Shown one piece after another: positions 45,318 to 54,393 of a DNA stretch of 64,000 bases. Below the pieces are notes generated by a model. It searched no databases. It was not told where the DNA came from and saw nothing but the letters and a program-made list of their open reading frames with translations. The DNA lies in NCBI GenBank assembly GCA_000493965.1, contig AWNV01000008.1, forward strand, positions 1 to 64,000, in the 5' to 3' direction. Each line of letters starts with the position of its first letter. The stretch's first letter is position 1. Source of the stretch: Candidatus Aminicenans sakinawicola JGI OTU-1. Its GTDB lineage: Bacteria > Acidobacteriota > Aminicenantia > Aminicenantales > Aminicenantaceae. The translations under genes and the position numbers were made by a program.

Positions 45318-45345
45318 TTGATTTATAATAGTTGTGATTTATAAT
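45318..45345 (+). promoter_or_regulatory. Sigma70-type promoter before the ferredoxin gene
   Basis: TTGATT (45318-45323) and TATAAT (45340-45345) with a 16-base spacer. The start codon is 23 bases further, after a strong AAGGAGGG. Confidence 0.55.
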
Positions 45346-45367
45346 TTAGCTTAAACAAGGAGGGAAA

Positions 45368-45610
45368 ATGGCATATAAGATCACAGAAGAATGTATCAAC
45401 TGTGGTGCGTGTGAACCCGAATGTCCGAATGAGGCAATTAAAGCCGGCGATGAATATTATGAAATCAATCCTGATAAGTGCACGGAATGTGTAGGTCATT
45501 ATGATGAATCTCAATGTGCTGCTGTTTGTCCGGTTGAAGCGTGTGTTCCTGATCCTGAGTATAAAGAAACAAGGGAAGAGCTTGAAATAAAAGCTGCGAA
45601 ACTGAAATAA
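45368..45610 (+). CDS. YfhL-type 4Fe-4S dicluster ferredoxin
   Basis: The 80-residue protein has two cluster motifs: CINCGACEPECPNEA (classical CxxCxxCxxxCP) and CTECVGHYDESQCAAVCPVE with the longer insertion typical of the YfhL group. A likely electron carrier for enzymes such as the 2-oxoacid oxidoreductase at 56.9-59.5 kb. Promoter, ribosome-binding site and terminator (45637-45668) suggest a single-gene transcript. Confidence 0.93.
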   Translation: MAYKITEECINCGACEPECPNEAIKAGDEYYEINPDKCTECVGHYDESQCAAVCPVEACVPDPEYKETREELEIKAAKLK

Positions 45611-45636
45611 TAGGGATAACTTACTAAAGTTTTAAG

Positions 45637-45668
45637 ATAGGAGTGATTTATGTCACTCCTATTTTTTT
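45637..45668 (+). terminator. Rho-independent terminator
   Basis: ATAGGAGTGA and TCACTCCTAT pair perfectly (10 bp, 6-base loop) and are followed by seven T. It separates the ferredoxin gene from the protease gene that starts 11 bases later. Confidence 0.85.
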
Positions 45669-45678
45669 GTGGGGATAA

Positions 45679-46656
45679 ATGGAAGAGAAAGCTGTAGATT
45701 TTACCATCCAGGGGTTCAAGCAGGAGCCCTTTTTCGCAAAAACCAGAATCTGGTTGAATGTTCTGCTTTTTGTTGTGACAAGCATTTCTACTTTTTCTGT
45801 AGGAATAACGTGGAGTATTAGTTATAAGTATGCAGATGTTATCAGCCAGAATTCTGAACTTTCGATTGACTTGGTGGATTCTATCAAAGACCCTCAAATC
45901 ATATCCATGAGTATGGTCTATGCTGTTGTGCTCCTCAGTATTTTGCTTTGCCATGAGTTCGGTCATTTCCTGACATGTCGCTATTATAGAATAAACGCTA
46001 GTCTTCCTTATTTTATTCCGGCTCCAACATTAATCGGCACAATGGGGGCTTTTATCAAGATCAAATCACCTATTACCAGAAAGCGGCAGCTTTTTGATAT
46101 AGGGGCAGCAGGACCGTTAGCGGGGTTTGTGCTTGCTGTTCCAACTCTGATTTACGGCCTTTCTCTTTCAAAAGTAGTTCCTTCTATTCCTCACGAGGGG
46201 AGTATTGTTTTTGGAGAGCCCCTTCTCTTGAAAATTATTGGAAATATAATTTTCAAGGGGATATCAGAGGATTTCGATCTGATCCTCCATCCTATTGCTT
46301 TTGCAGGGTGGGTAGGGATTCTTGTCACGGCCTTGAATCTCTTTCCGGTTGGACAGCTTGATGGCGGCCATATTTCCTATGCAATATTTGGGCAAAGGAC
46401 CAGGCGTTTTGTCCCATTAATCCTTGTGGCTTTTATTATCATGGGGATTTTCTTCTGGGTAGGGTGGCTTGTTTGGGCATTACTCATTTCTTTCCTTGGG
46501 CTAAAGCATCCTCGCATTGCAGATGAGAAAGTTCCGTTGTCGTCCGGGAGGAAATTCATTGGATTCTTAATACTCTTGATTTTTATTTTTTCTTTTATTC
46601 CTGATCCAATAAAAGGGTATAATTTGTTCGATGTAATAAAACAATTTTCGTTTTAG
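45679..46656 (+). CDS. Site-2 protease family (M50) metalloprotease
   Basis: This intramembrane zinc protease has its HExxH motif in LCHEFGHFLTCRYY (about residue 90) and the third ligand Asp in FPVGQLDGGHISYAIFG (about 228). Six membrane helices are visible. The substrate is unknown; family members release membrane-bound transcription factors or sigma-factor regulators. Start ATG 45679 follows GGGGATAA. Confidence 0.9.
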   Translation: MEEKAVDFTIQGFKQEPFFAKTRIWLNVLLFVVTSISTFSVGITWSISYKYADVISQNSELSIDLVDSIKDPQIISMSMVYAVVLLSILLCHEFGHFLTCRYYRINASLPYFIPAPTLIGTMGAFIKIKSPITRKRQLFDIGAAGPLAGFVLAVPTLIYGLSLSKVVPSIPHEGSIVFGEPLLLKIIGNIIFKGISEDFDLILHPIAFAGWVGILVTALNLFPVGQLDGGHISYAIFGQRTRRFVPLILVAFIIMGIFFWVGWLVWALLISFLGLKHPRIADEKVPLSSGRKFIGFLILLIFIFSFIPDPIKGYNLFDVIKQFSF

Positions 46657-46679
46657 AGAAGTAAAATTGGGGGCAAAAG

Positions 46680-46713
46680 TTTTTCACAGATTCTGTGGAA
46701 AAGTTGTGGAAAA
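46680..46713. promoter_or_regulatory. Cluster of three DnaA-box-like sites
   Basis: TTTTTCACA (46680-46688, plus) and TGTGGAAAA twice (46694-46702 and 46705-46713, minus-strand boxes) match TTWTNCACA. They lie in a 554-base intergenic region (46657-47210) whose 46,790-46,850 part is AT-rich. The rest of the gap, especially 46,880-47,110, is GC-richer, without an open frame, and looks like decayed sequence; no origin-linked genes are nearby. Confidence 0.4.
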
Positions 46714-47177
46714 ACCCTGCAATTTAAAGCCAAACTTTATAAGTTTCTTCAAGAAACGACAGTTTGCACAAAAATCGGGCACTGCAGTTAAGTTGTTGAT
46801 AATAAACAAATTGTAAAATGTGTTGAAAATAAAGGAATTACGCATGACTGCTAATGTATCAATGAATTTGAGGGCATGTCTGCGCTCCACTCAGATTTTT
46901 AACGCCATTTCCTCCCCGATCTTCTCGGCCCTGCTGGAACTCCGCATGTTTATCTTAAGCAGCGCCCCAATGTCCCTCAGCCATCATTAACACCGCCCCT
47001 TTGATTCTACAGTGCTTCACACATCCATCAGGCACGTCCGACTTTGTCTGGTTCCCTCGAAGATCGACTCAAAAAGGCGCTAAATCTTTCAATGTCGCTT
47101 CTTCCATCCCCTCAAATTCATTCGTTTACAGGTATTTTATCTAATACCATCTATTTAGGTATGTCTGATATCAAGTC

Positions 47178-47204
47178 GGGCCACACTAACATATAGATAT
47201 TAAG
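47178..47204. repeat. Dispersed repeat, second copy
   Basis: GGGCCACACTAACATATAG and 8 more bases; pairs with 44493-44519. This copy lies directly 3' of the DUF5916 gene on the other strand. Confidence 0.6.
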
Positions 47205-47210
47205 TAATTT

Positions 47211-49331
47211 TTAAATTCTTAATAGATACGATATTTTTAAGGTTATTGAGTATCCTCCCTCTCTCAATAAGCCCTCTGTTTTCGCGCTTTTTTTATAGCT
47301 GAGTTGGATAATGTTTCCGGCTCCGAAATAATACCCGGCCAGAAAATCTAGATTATACTGGTCTTCCCGGGTTTCCCCTTTAAGTCGAGAACTCAGGAAC
47401 AGGCTGCGCGTTATCTGGAAGTGCAAGGATGTTGCATACGTTAATCCATCAAAGGCCTTTTCTCCGGTTCGATCTATGACCTGCCGTATCAAGTCACTGC
47501 TCAAAGACCATTCAAAGTTGCTTCGTGGCCGCAGTGTCAGCGAGGCTTCCATGCTTGTCTGGAACCCGGATTCCACCCCAGTAAAGTCCTCGTTATATAT
47601 TCCTCTTTTTTCCCATCCTCCTTCGAGACTGACCTCTTTTAAAAATCCGCCGCGTTCCCAATGAAAATCAAAATCTCCTCCATAGGTGTTAATAAAATCT
47701 TTTGTCCAGGCCAATTCGTCATTCTCATCATACATCTGATATTTGCTTTTCCCTACATCGATTCCCCCATGGATAGTGAGCTGTGAAAAGAACTCTGTCC
47801 AGAATCTTAAATCAAATAAATTGCCTGTCAAATGACCATGAGAATCCTGCTCAAGATTTCCCCCTATATCCAAGCTAAAGCGTTTGACCTTTCCCCGGTT
47901 GAACCTCCAGGCATATCCCGTTCCCAGTTCAGTGGATTGAACATCTGTTTTATTGATATACCCGGTTCTTAGTGTCACGTCTGCTTCGATTCTCTGGAAG
48001 TTTAAACCCAGTTGCAATCCAGCGTCAGGCTCTCTTTCAAACTGGAGGATATGTATGCCGTTGTTTTTGTTTTTTGTATCGTTGTTAAAAGAAAACGCAC
48101 TCATGCCCCGGAGATAATAAATGTCTTTAAAATTAAAGTTGTAGTCTACCGCGAAATTCCGGTTGTATTCTTCGGAAGTATTCATCCCTGCGTAGTAGAT
48201 ACCGACCTGGGAATTCTTGAAGATATCTTTCTGTATCCGAACAACGCTAAACAAAGTATCTCCTTCCTCCTCTTCGTTTATCGCTCCCAGCATCCCAAAA
48301 GAGTATCCACCGGTTTTTCCAGAAATCTTTGCAGCAATTCTCGGACTGCTGATTCGTCTTGAATAGAATAAATTGAAATCTGGTCCCCAAAAGGATCCAT
48401 CTTCAGTGGATAATCTGAAATACTGACTGCCTTCTGTAAAAAACGGACGGTTTTCGCTGAAATAATTTTCATAAGGGGAGAGCTGGTATATAAACGGATC
48501 GGATTCCACTTCACTGAAATCAGGGCTTGCTGTCATATCAAGAATGAGATTCGGTAGAATCCCGTACTTGACATCCAGGCCTGCCGCCATTATATCATCC
48601 TCCGCTCCGTCCCACCGCGAAGACCTGAATCCTGCATAAGGAAAGAATTCGAGATTGTATCCGGGGCGTATTCCGGACAGTCCGCTCAGCTCTCCCATCT
48701 GCTGAAGCAGAGGTTTATCTCTGTCTACGTCCGTCCAGTAGTCTTTTTCATTAAAACGGTGAATATAACGTTCAAAGTTTATCCCCCAGGCCTGGTTTTC
48801 CTTCGACGAAAATCTTAAGGATTTGAAAGGAATGGCCATCTCGGCGGTCCATCCGTCACTGCGGATAACGGCACCGGATTTCCATATTGTTTCCATGGAA
48901 TTTTTTTGGACTCCTTTTGGATTTACGGCAAAACTAATGCTTGTCCTCTTATCATTGTATGTATCCAGGATCACTGTTATCGAATCATTATTCTCGTAAT
49001 CATTGCGTGGAGTAAGCTCTGCCCAAATCCTTTCCGGATGAGTGTCTTTCACCAGGAAGGCAAAATATATGTTTTTTTGGTCATAAGCTGCCCAGACAAA
49101 CGTTTCTTCCGAGGCTTTTTCTCCATTAATAGGATCATACTGGAAAAATCCAGAGACAGGTTGAATATTCTTCCAACAGCTATCTTCAATAACGCCGTCT
49201 ATTTTCGGAGGACTTTCAATACGGGATAAATGGATAATTTTCGCATGATCCTGACTTAAAACGTGAGGAACATACAAAAACAGCATGAAAAAAATGCCTG
49301 ATGATATGAGTAGATTATTTTTATGAAACAT
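47211..49331 (-). CDS. DUF5916-type protein with CBM9-like domain and outer-membrane barrel
   Basis: A signal peptide (about 1-27) is followed by a carbohydrate-binding-family-9-like domain (about 30-215; KIDGVIEDSCWKNIQPVSGF, VWAAYDQKNIYFAFLVKD, GWTAEMAIPFKSLRFS). A DUF5916 beta-barrel region runs to the C-terminus, with PNLILDMTASPDFSEVESDP and the motif ENRPFFTEGSQYFRL. The C-terminal strand ends LKISYLLRI. It likely sits in the outer membrane and has been linked in other bacteria to sugar or surface binding; substrate unknown. Start ATG 49331. Confidence 0.85.
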   Translation of the reverse strand: MFHKNNLLISSGIFFMLFLYVPHVLSQDHAKIIHLSRIESPPKIDGVIEDSCWKNIQPVSGFFQYDPINGEKASEETFVWAAYDQKNIYFAFLVKDTHPERIWAELTPRNDYENNDSITVILDTYNDKRTSISFAVNPKGVQKNSMETIWKSGAVIRSDGWTAEMAIPFKSLRFSSKENQAWGINFERYIHRFNEKDYWTDVDRDKPLLQQMGELSGLSGIRPGYNLEFFPYAGFRSSRWDGAEDDIMAAGLDVKYGILPNLILDMTASPDFSEVESDPFIYQLSPYENYFSENRPFFTEGSQYFRLSTEDGSFWGPDFNLFYSRRISSPRIAAKISGKTGGYSFGMLGAINEEEEGDTLFSVVRIQKDIFKNSQVGIYYAGMNTSEEYNRNFAVDYNFNFKDIYYLRGMSAFSFNNDTKNKNNGIHILQFEREPDAGLQLGLNFQRIEADVTLRTGYINKTDVQSTELGTGYAWRFNRGKVKRFSLDIGGNLEQDSHGHLTGNLFDLRFWTEFFSQLTIHGGIDVGKSKYQMYDENDELAWTKDFINTYGGDFDFHWERGGFLKEVSLEGGWEKRGIYNEDFTGVESGFQTSMEASLTLRPRSNFEWSLSSDLIRQVIDRTGEKAFDGLTYATSLHFQITRSLFLSSRLKGETREDQYNLDFLAGYYFGAGNIIQLSYKKSAKTEGLLREGGYSITLKISYLLRI

Positions 49332-49517
49332 TAAGCTCTCTCCGCGAATTATTAAATCAATGCCGAAGTAATGTCCTTCTGTTTTTTATTTCTTAAGGCG
49401 ATAAAATTTTAGATTTCTTCCTTATCCAAATACACCAAAACTGATAAACTCATGCTAACTATACTGTCGACAGGCATTGTTCTTTCTTTTCATGAAAGCA
49501 GAAGAAATTTGTAAGTG

Positions 49518-49733
49518 CTATTTAAAGGAAGATGTAAAGTCTCTCGCTTTACTCAAAAATTCTTCAGCTTTTTCCAAGACTAATTTAGCTCCTGGTTTAG
49601 AAAAACGAGTTCTATAATCATCGTTTTCTCTTAACATCGTAGCATTATTAAAAATTTTCTGCAAATTGGGGATTGAAGAGTTTGGGATGATTGGGGGGAT
49701 GATTGGAGGCCTAAATAATTTATCTATTATCAA
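49518..49733 (-). pseudogene. Possible HEPN-protein C-terminal remnant
   Basis: The last ~40 residues (MLRENDDYRTRFSKPGAKLV, LEKAEEFLSKARDF) resemble the C-terminal part of HEPN-domain proteins, while the N-terminus (PPIIPPIIPN) looks non-native. If real, only a fragment is left. It lies in the 636-base gap 49332-49967, which otherwise holds the 49780 repeat. Confidence 0.3.
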
Positions 49734-49779
49734 TAAGTTAAATCATAATTCCACCCCTAAAATCGTCTTAAATGAAAAT

Positions 49780-49818
49780 GGGGGCAAAAAGAGCATTGTA
49801 AGGAATTAGTGGTTTAAA
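49780..49818. repeat. Dispersed repeat, second copy
   Basis: GGGGGCAAAAAGAGCATTG plus 20 more bases; 35 of 39 bases equal 44570-44608. Confidence 0.6.
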
Positions 49819-49967
49819 TTATTTCATGGTATCGGTAATTTTTATAAATAATACAAGTTATTTAGCATGAATTATTAAAGTAGAATATTTCTTGCATGTG
49901 ATGGATGTCTTGAATATAATGGGCAAAATAACTCAGGTGAAAAAATAAACTGAATTGATGGGTTGAA

Positions 49968-50774
49968 ATGGAAAAAGAGTTTAAAGAAATAGAGGATAAG
50001 TTCAGAAATCTGAGGCTGAAATATAGACAGAGAAGGATTTCTGACAGGGAATTCAAAGACAGGCTAAAAAAGCTGCGGCTTACAGATAATTCGGGAAAAT
50101 GCTGGACAATAGGTGCGAGAACGGGGAAATGGTATTGTTTTGATGGTAAAAATTGGGTTGAGTCCAATCCTCACTCACTTAATCAGAAGAAGATGATTTG
50201 TATTTATTGTGGATTTGAGAATGACCTTGAAGCAGAGGAATGTGAATATTGCGGTGGGAAATTCAGAAATAAGGAGAATTCTTATACTGATAGCATGGAA
50301 ATGCCTGGTGAACACAAAAGCCAAAGTTTAGGCACTGCTAAAGAAGATACCGTACAAACAAAAAAGGAAGAATCGGAAGAATCGGATAATGATGACAGCG
50401 TACAAATAATACCGGAACAATCGGATGGAAAAACCGGGATTGCCTTTAAAGATGAAGGACATTCTTACTACCTATTTACTTCTATTAATCCCATATCCTT
50501 TCTCCTGTTTTTGGGTCTGACAGGGCTTTTCTTTGGGGTTATTCTCGGGGCTTTTGTAGGTGCAGCCGATTATTTTTCCGGGATAGCAAGTATTTTCCCG
50601 TTCTTTCTCAGGGAGCTGCAGGGGAAGCTGATCGCAACAATTATGTGCGGCCTTTTCGGTGGAGTATACGGTTTCATAATACTCGGAATAGTTGGATTTG
50701 TAGGAGCCTTATTTTTTAATTTGATTCTCTCATTTTTTGGAGGGATAAGGATAAGGCTTAATAAAATATTCTGA
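49968..50774 (+). CDS. Zinc-ribbon membrane protein
   Basis: The N-terminal ~65 residues (FRNLRLKYRQRRISDREFKD, GKCWTIGARTGKWYCFDGKN) are a short coiled helix plus a GKWY-type motif known from small membrane-linked sensor proteins. A zinc ribbon follows (CIYCGFENDLEAEECEYCGG, about 75-95), then an acidic linker and three membrane helices (about 170-265). Function unknown. ATG 49968 follows GGGTTGAA, a weak site. Confidence 0.65.
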   Translation: MEKEFKEIEDKFRNLRLKYRQRRISDREFKDRLKKLRLTDNSGKCWTIGARTGKWYCFDGKNWVESNPHSLNQKKMICIYCGFENDLEAEECEYCGGKFRNKENSYTDSMEMPGEHKSQSLGTAKEDTVQTKKEESEESDNDDSVQIIPEQSDGKTGIAFKDEGHSYYLFTSINPISFLLFLGLTGLFFGVILGAFVGAADYFSGIASIFPFFLRELQGKLIATIMCGLFGGVYGFIILGIVGFVGALFFNLILSFFGGIRIRLNKIF

Positions 50775-50889
50775 AAAAAGAAACAAATAACAATTCGGGG
50801 TTGGACAGCAATAGTGTCCCATCAAGCTTAAATTATAAATATTTATGTTAAAATAATTGAAGTTACAACGCCAAAAATCAGAATTCGCT

Positions 50890-50945
50890 TTCAAATCGAT
50901 TACATTGATTAATCTCTCTAACGTACTGATATTATTGATGTTAGA
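50890..50945. repeat. Dispersed repeat (pair with 56741-56796)
   Basis: Both 56-base stretches begin TTCAAAT(C/T)GATTACA and end TGATGTTAGA at the same spacing, with about 70% identity between. This copy lies in the 268-base gap between two convergent genes. Confidence 0.5.
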
Positions 50946-51042
50946 CTGAATCCAAAAATGATCGTTGGGACAGCACTGGTTGGACAGACTTAAATCATTA
51001 ATCATGCATGTGCTGAATAATCATGCGCTGAATCGTGATCGA

Positions 51043-51588
51043 CTAAATACTCGAATTACGCATTGAATAGAGGCAGCCGCAGTAGTTTTGGCGGTAAAGT
51101 CTGTGCTGTTTACTCAGTTCAACACTCTTGCGAAAGCCGTCCTTTTTCTTGAAGTTTGACTCCAAAAAGTGAATCTTGTACCTGGAGGCGAACATCCTGC
51201 CTATTCTGTTCAGTACATCTGCCTTTTTCCAGGGACTCAGGCTCATGACTGTGGTGAAGCTGTTAAAGCCCAGTTCTGCAGCTTTACGTGCCGTCCTTTC
51301 CAGTCGTATTGCATAGCAGATATCACACCTTCTTCCTTTCTCAGGTTCTTGCTTGTATTTTTCGGTTATTTTGAACCACCTATTGTCGTCATATTCTTCT
51401 TCGATGAAGTCAAAGTCGATGATTCGAGCCACTTTTTTTGTTTCTTGAAGTCTCAGCTTATACTCTTTTTGCGGATGTATGTTAGGATTGTAGAAGTACC
51501 CGCTTATGTCAAAGTCGTTTTTAAGAATGTCCATGACATAAAGAGCGTCAGGAGCACAACAGATGTGGACTAACATTCTCTGCTTCAT
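51043..51588 (-). CDS. queH: Epoxyqueuosine reductase QueH
   Basis: QueH (formerly DUF208) reduces epoxyqueuosine to queuosine in tRNA and replaces QueG in many anaerobes. The four cluster cysteines are visible: HICCAPDALY near the start, RRCDICYAIRLE near residue 88, and YRQNYCGCLYS near the end. The Fe-S and second metal site pattern is complete. At 181 residues the length is typical. Start ATG 51588. Confidence 0.93.
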   Translation of the reverse strand: MKQRMLVHICCAPDALYVMDILKNDFDISGYFYNPNIHPQKEYKLRLQETKKVARIIDFDFIEEEYDDNRWFKITEKYKQEPEKGRRCDICYAIRLERTARKAAELGFNSFTTVMSLSPWKKADVLNRIGRMFASRYKIHFLESNFKKKDGFRKSVELSKQHRLYRQNYCGCLYSMRNSSI

Positions 51589-51817
51589 TGCACTAACCTG
51601 AATTATTCATAAAAATTGCTGATACCATGTAACAAATATGGCCAATTTGGATCCTTCTTCATAGAAGTCTCAGAACTAGTTTATCCTATCTTATTTATAT
51701 AATATAATCTAAATCTATTATCGGCATTCTTTACCTTACAGGCGAGCCGATCTTACCGCATCTGCTTCGTTACAGCCCATTCGTGGTGAAGGACCACAAC
51801 TTCATGCGCTGTGCCTT

Positions 51818-51853
51818 GCATTTGCAGCAACCTCGACTTGTGAATAATCCAGG
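51818..51853. repeat. Dispersed repeat, complete copy
   Basis: Second copy of the repeat at 1-36. The preceding bases 51740-51817 (with CATTCGTGGTGAAGGACCAC) are non-coding and GC-richer, and probably form the rest of the unit. Bases 51589-51739 hold nothing recognisable. Confidence 0.6.
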
Positions 51854-51870
51854 TTAAATATCTCTTTGAT

Positions 51871-51890
51871 AAAGGTACCAGGTACCATTT
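51871..51890. repeat. GGTACC palindrome with stop-context tail
   Basis: AAAGGTACCAGGTACCATTT, followed at once by ACTGCTTACTGCCTACT, the extended part seen also at 53048 and 56869. It lies just beyond the 3' end of the coiled-coil gene. Confidence 0.75.
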
Positions 51891-51914
51891 TAACGACTGC
51901 TTACTGCCTACTTT

Positions 51915-52958
51915 TTATTCCAACTCTTTAATATGTCTGCCTATACCATTTATACGTTTGTTCGTCCTGTCTATCCTGGAATAGAATATAACAAGTTCCT
52001 TATGTTCGATTCTTGATTTATCTGCCAGCTCCCCCAGTTTTATAAAAAGGGGTTCGCCTTTCTTATCCAGAGTCCTGATTTTCTCATAAACCTTTACCTT
52101 GCTTTTTTCCCATTCCTTGATTTCTTTCTGGAATTCTTGAGTCTGCTGTTTTTTCTCTTCTTCGGTGGTTTTTATTTTTTCGTCATACTTATCGATTTTT
52201 TCTTGATGTTTCTGGCTCTCTTTCTCTAGCGTTAATTTTTGTCCAACGAGTATTATAATTTTCTGGTCTTTTGTTTCCTTTATCGTTTCTAAATTTTTTA
52301 TCTTTTTTTTGATTTCCTTTTTTTCTGTTTTTTTCTCATTTTCCGCAAGATTGCCGTTTTCTTCTTGTCCCATAGCCTCTGTTTTTAAAGAACTTATTTC
52401 TTTTGCTGTTGCTTCCAGGCCGTTCTGCATCTGAGCGATTACTGTTTCTATCTGCTTTTCTTTATCTTTACTTTCGCGGAGGCTTTCGCAGTGAGGCTTT
52501 TTTCTGAAATTTTGATTGGTGATTTGTGTTTCGCACTCCTGGACATTTGCCTTAAGGCTTGAATTAAGCTTGTCTATATTGGATTCGATACCTTTTAATT
52601 CTTTATCGAGATTATTTTGATTTTCTTCCAGTTTCCTAAGCTCATTGTTGACGTTCTCGTTTTCTTCCGGTTCTATGCCTTCTTGCCAGGCTTTTTGTCC
52701 TAATCCTTTGAGGACATCCTTCTTTTTTTGCTTCTGCCTTTTGAGTCTTGCCTGAAGTCTGAGTTTAATTATCTTTTTCTTAGCTCCGAAAAAGAATGAG
52801 TCCACCCTCTTTCTTAAGTCCTTATCCCGCAGGAAAATGAAAGTCACTAAAAGCAGGATGATGCAGAGAAGAAGCCAGAAAGTCCAGTAAGGAATTCCCT
52901 CACGAGAACCTGGTGGGGGATTTTGTGCTGAGAAAATCTCTTCGAAAAATACTCTCAT
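51915..52958 (-). CDS. Membrane-anchored coiled-coil protein
   Basis: A single membrane helix (about 24-44, TFWLLLCIILLLVTFIFL) is followed by nearly 300 residues of heptad-rich coiled coil (NNELRKLEENQNNLDKELKG, KKEIKKKIKNLETIKETKDQ, KESQKHQEKIDKYDEKIKTT). No enzymatic domain. It is probably a structural or scaffold protein facing the cytoplasm or periplasm. Unknown family. GGTACC units flank it at both ends (51871 and 53025). Confidence 0.7.
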   Translation of the reverse strand: MRVFFEEIFSAQNPPPGSREGIPYWTFWLLLCIILLLVTFIFLRDKDLRKRVDSFFFGAKKKIIKLRLQARLKRQKQKKKDVLKGLGQKAWQEGIEPEENENVNNELRKLEENQNNLDKELKGIESNIDKLNSSLKANVQECETQITNQNFRKKPHCESLRESKDKEKQIETVIAQMQNGLEATAKEISSLKTEAMGQEENGNLAENEKKTEKKEIKKKIKNLETIKETKDQKIIILVGQKLTLEKESQKHQEKIDKYDEKIKTTEEEKKQQTQEFQKEIKEWEKSKVKVYEKIRTLDKKGEPLFIKLGELADKSRIEHKELVIFYSRIDRTNKRINGIGRHIKELE

Positions 52959-53024
52959 CCTTTTCTCAAAATTATTCCAATATTTTTTATGTTTATACTT
53001 GCTTTGTCAAGCTCCGCCTGTGTT

Positions 53025-53046
53025 AAAAAGGTACCAGGTACCATTT
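53025..53046. repeat. GGTACC palindrome
   Basis: AAAAAGGTACCAGGTACC followed by ATTT and GACTGCCTACTG. The reverse complement of that tail contains the TAG stop of the M14 gene. Confidence 0.75.
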
Positions 53047-53055
53047 GTTGACTGC

Positions 53056-54393
53056 CTACTGGTACTTCACCTTTAACTTTTTTCTCTCCAGTCTCTCATA
53101 TTTTTTCTTCAGCTTCACATCATCCTGATTTTTTTGTTCGATTGACCAGCGGATAAGATAGAGCATGGCTGGAAGATTTTCGCTGAAAATCGGATAAATG
53201 TCATTTTCAGCATTAAAAAAACCCCCTTGCATATGGTCAACCGGTGGAAGTTCTACAGTGAAGGAAGGAATGCCGTAGACTCCAAAAGCCCAGTCTGTTG
53301 TGTCCCCGTTTGTTAGATATAATGATGAGCCTGCGGGGCCGTATTCATAAATACTGCCGTTTACAGATTGAATAAGAGAAGCCATTTCCCCAGCCATAGT
53401 GCTGAGAAGGGCCTCTTTCTCTGATGGCTGATTCGTATATCCCCATGGGTACATGATTAGCCTGGAAAAACTATGGTAACTGATCAATGACTTGAATTCC
53501 TTTTGTGCAAAAAGGTCGCGAATTGCCTGGGTTTCAGGCTCAGAAAAAGGCGCAGGTCCTCGGTATTCTTCCGAAGAAGTATTAAGACTCGAACCATTAT
53601 TGTCTAGGCCCCATTTATACCCATAGTTTCGATTGGGGTCAACGCCGTAAGTTCCGTCTTCGTTTAAGCGCCTGTTCTTCCTCCAGTACCGGTAAAAGTG
53701 AATGGAATATTCAAGACCGTCCGGATTGACTAAAGGAATGATCCATATTTCGCTCCGATCAACTAGATTTTTAATCTCAGGGCTTGTCTCGTAATTTTCA
53801 ACAAGATATTTTCCGAGCAAAAAAGGAACTTCCACAGAGATCCATTCCCTTGCGTGGTGGCAGCCGAGAAAAATGACTTCTGCTTCATCCTCGTCGATCT
53901 GCACATTGTCGCTTATTTTAAGGGCGTATATATTCCTGTTCTCAAGGCTGTCGCCAATATCAAAGACTTTGGCGAGATAAGGATAAGATACTTCCATGGA
54001 TGTAAGTTTCTGTTCGATCTCAGGGTATGAGTGGTACTCTCCATTGATGCTGCTTTGGGCCGCGGCATCCTGTATGTTTGATGATGAGAGGTCTGAGCCT
54101 TCTAATTTGTAAGGGATATTTTCAATTTGAAGTTTAACTAGCTCTTCAAACCCGGCAAGAATATAGATCCTTCCTTCCCATTCCATCAGAAGGTCCAGAC
54201 CCATATTCCTGATCCTCGCAATAATTTCCGGAGTCTTTTCGATGCTTACAATTTCAGCGGTGTTGTAATAATCCTCAGAGCGCAGTGGAGCAAGCAGGAA
54301 GAAGAACACTGCGAGAAGAATAAGAGCTCTCTTAATGCAAATTACCAGTTCTGCCTTTGCCTGAGGTTGATTTATACGTTTTGAAAAGGTCAT
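53056..54393 (-). CDS. Secreted M14-family zinc carboxypeptidase
   Basis: A signal peptide or anchor (about 22-40) precedes an inhibitor-like propeptide region and an M14 domain (about 125-410). The zinc ligands are in GCHHAREWISVEVP (HxxE) and LISYHSFSRL. The catalytic Glu is in PSFTVELPPVDH. The substrate Arg/Asn region DPNRNYGYKWG is intact. It cleaves C-terminal residues of peptides outside the cytoplasm. It overlaps the FadL-like barrel gene by 4 bases, so both are one operon. The last codons (KYQ, TAG) lie in a repeat tail. Confidence 0.93.
   Translation of the reverse strand: MTFSKRINQPQAKAELVICIKRALILLAVFFFLLAPLRSEDYYNTAEIVSIEKTPEIIARIRNMGLDLLMEWEGRIYILAGFEELVKLQIENIPYKLEGSDLSSSNIQDAAAQSSINGEYHSYPEIEQKLTSMEVSYPYLAKVFDIGDSLENRNIYALKISDNVQIDEDEAEVIFLGCHHAREWISVEVPFLLGKYLVENYETSPEIKNLVDRSEIWIIPLVNPDGLEYSIHFYRYWRKNRRLNEDGTYGVDPNRNYGYKWGLDNNGSSLNTSSEEYRGPAPFSEPETQAIRDLFAQKEFKSLISYHSFSRLIMYPWGYTNQPSEKEALLSTMAGEMASLIQSVNGSIYEYGPAGSSLYLTNGDTTDWAFGVYGIPSFTVELPPVDHMQGGFFNAENDIYPIFSENLPAMLYLIRWSIEQKNQDDVKLKKKYERLERKKLKVKYQ

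Noticed and set aside
46684..46890. Minus-strand reading frame of 68 codons in the S2P-DUF5916 gap
   Set aside because: No ribosome-binding site, composition unlike a gene, and it overlaps the DnaA-box-like cluster; treated as chance.
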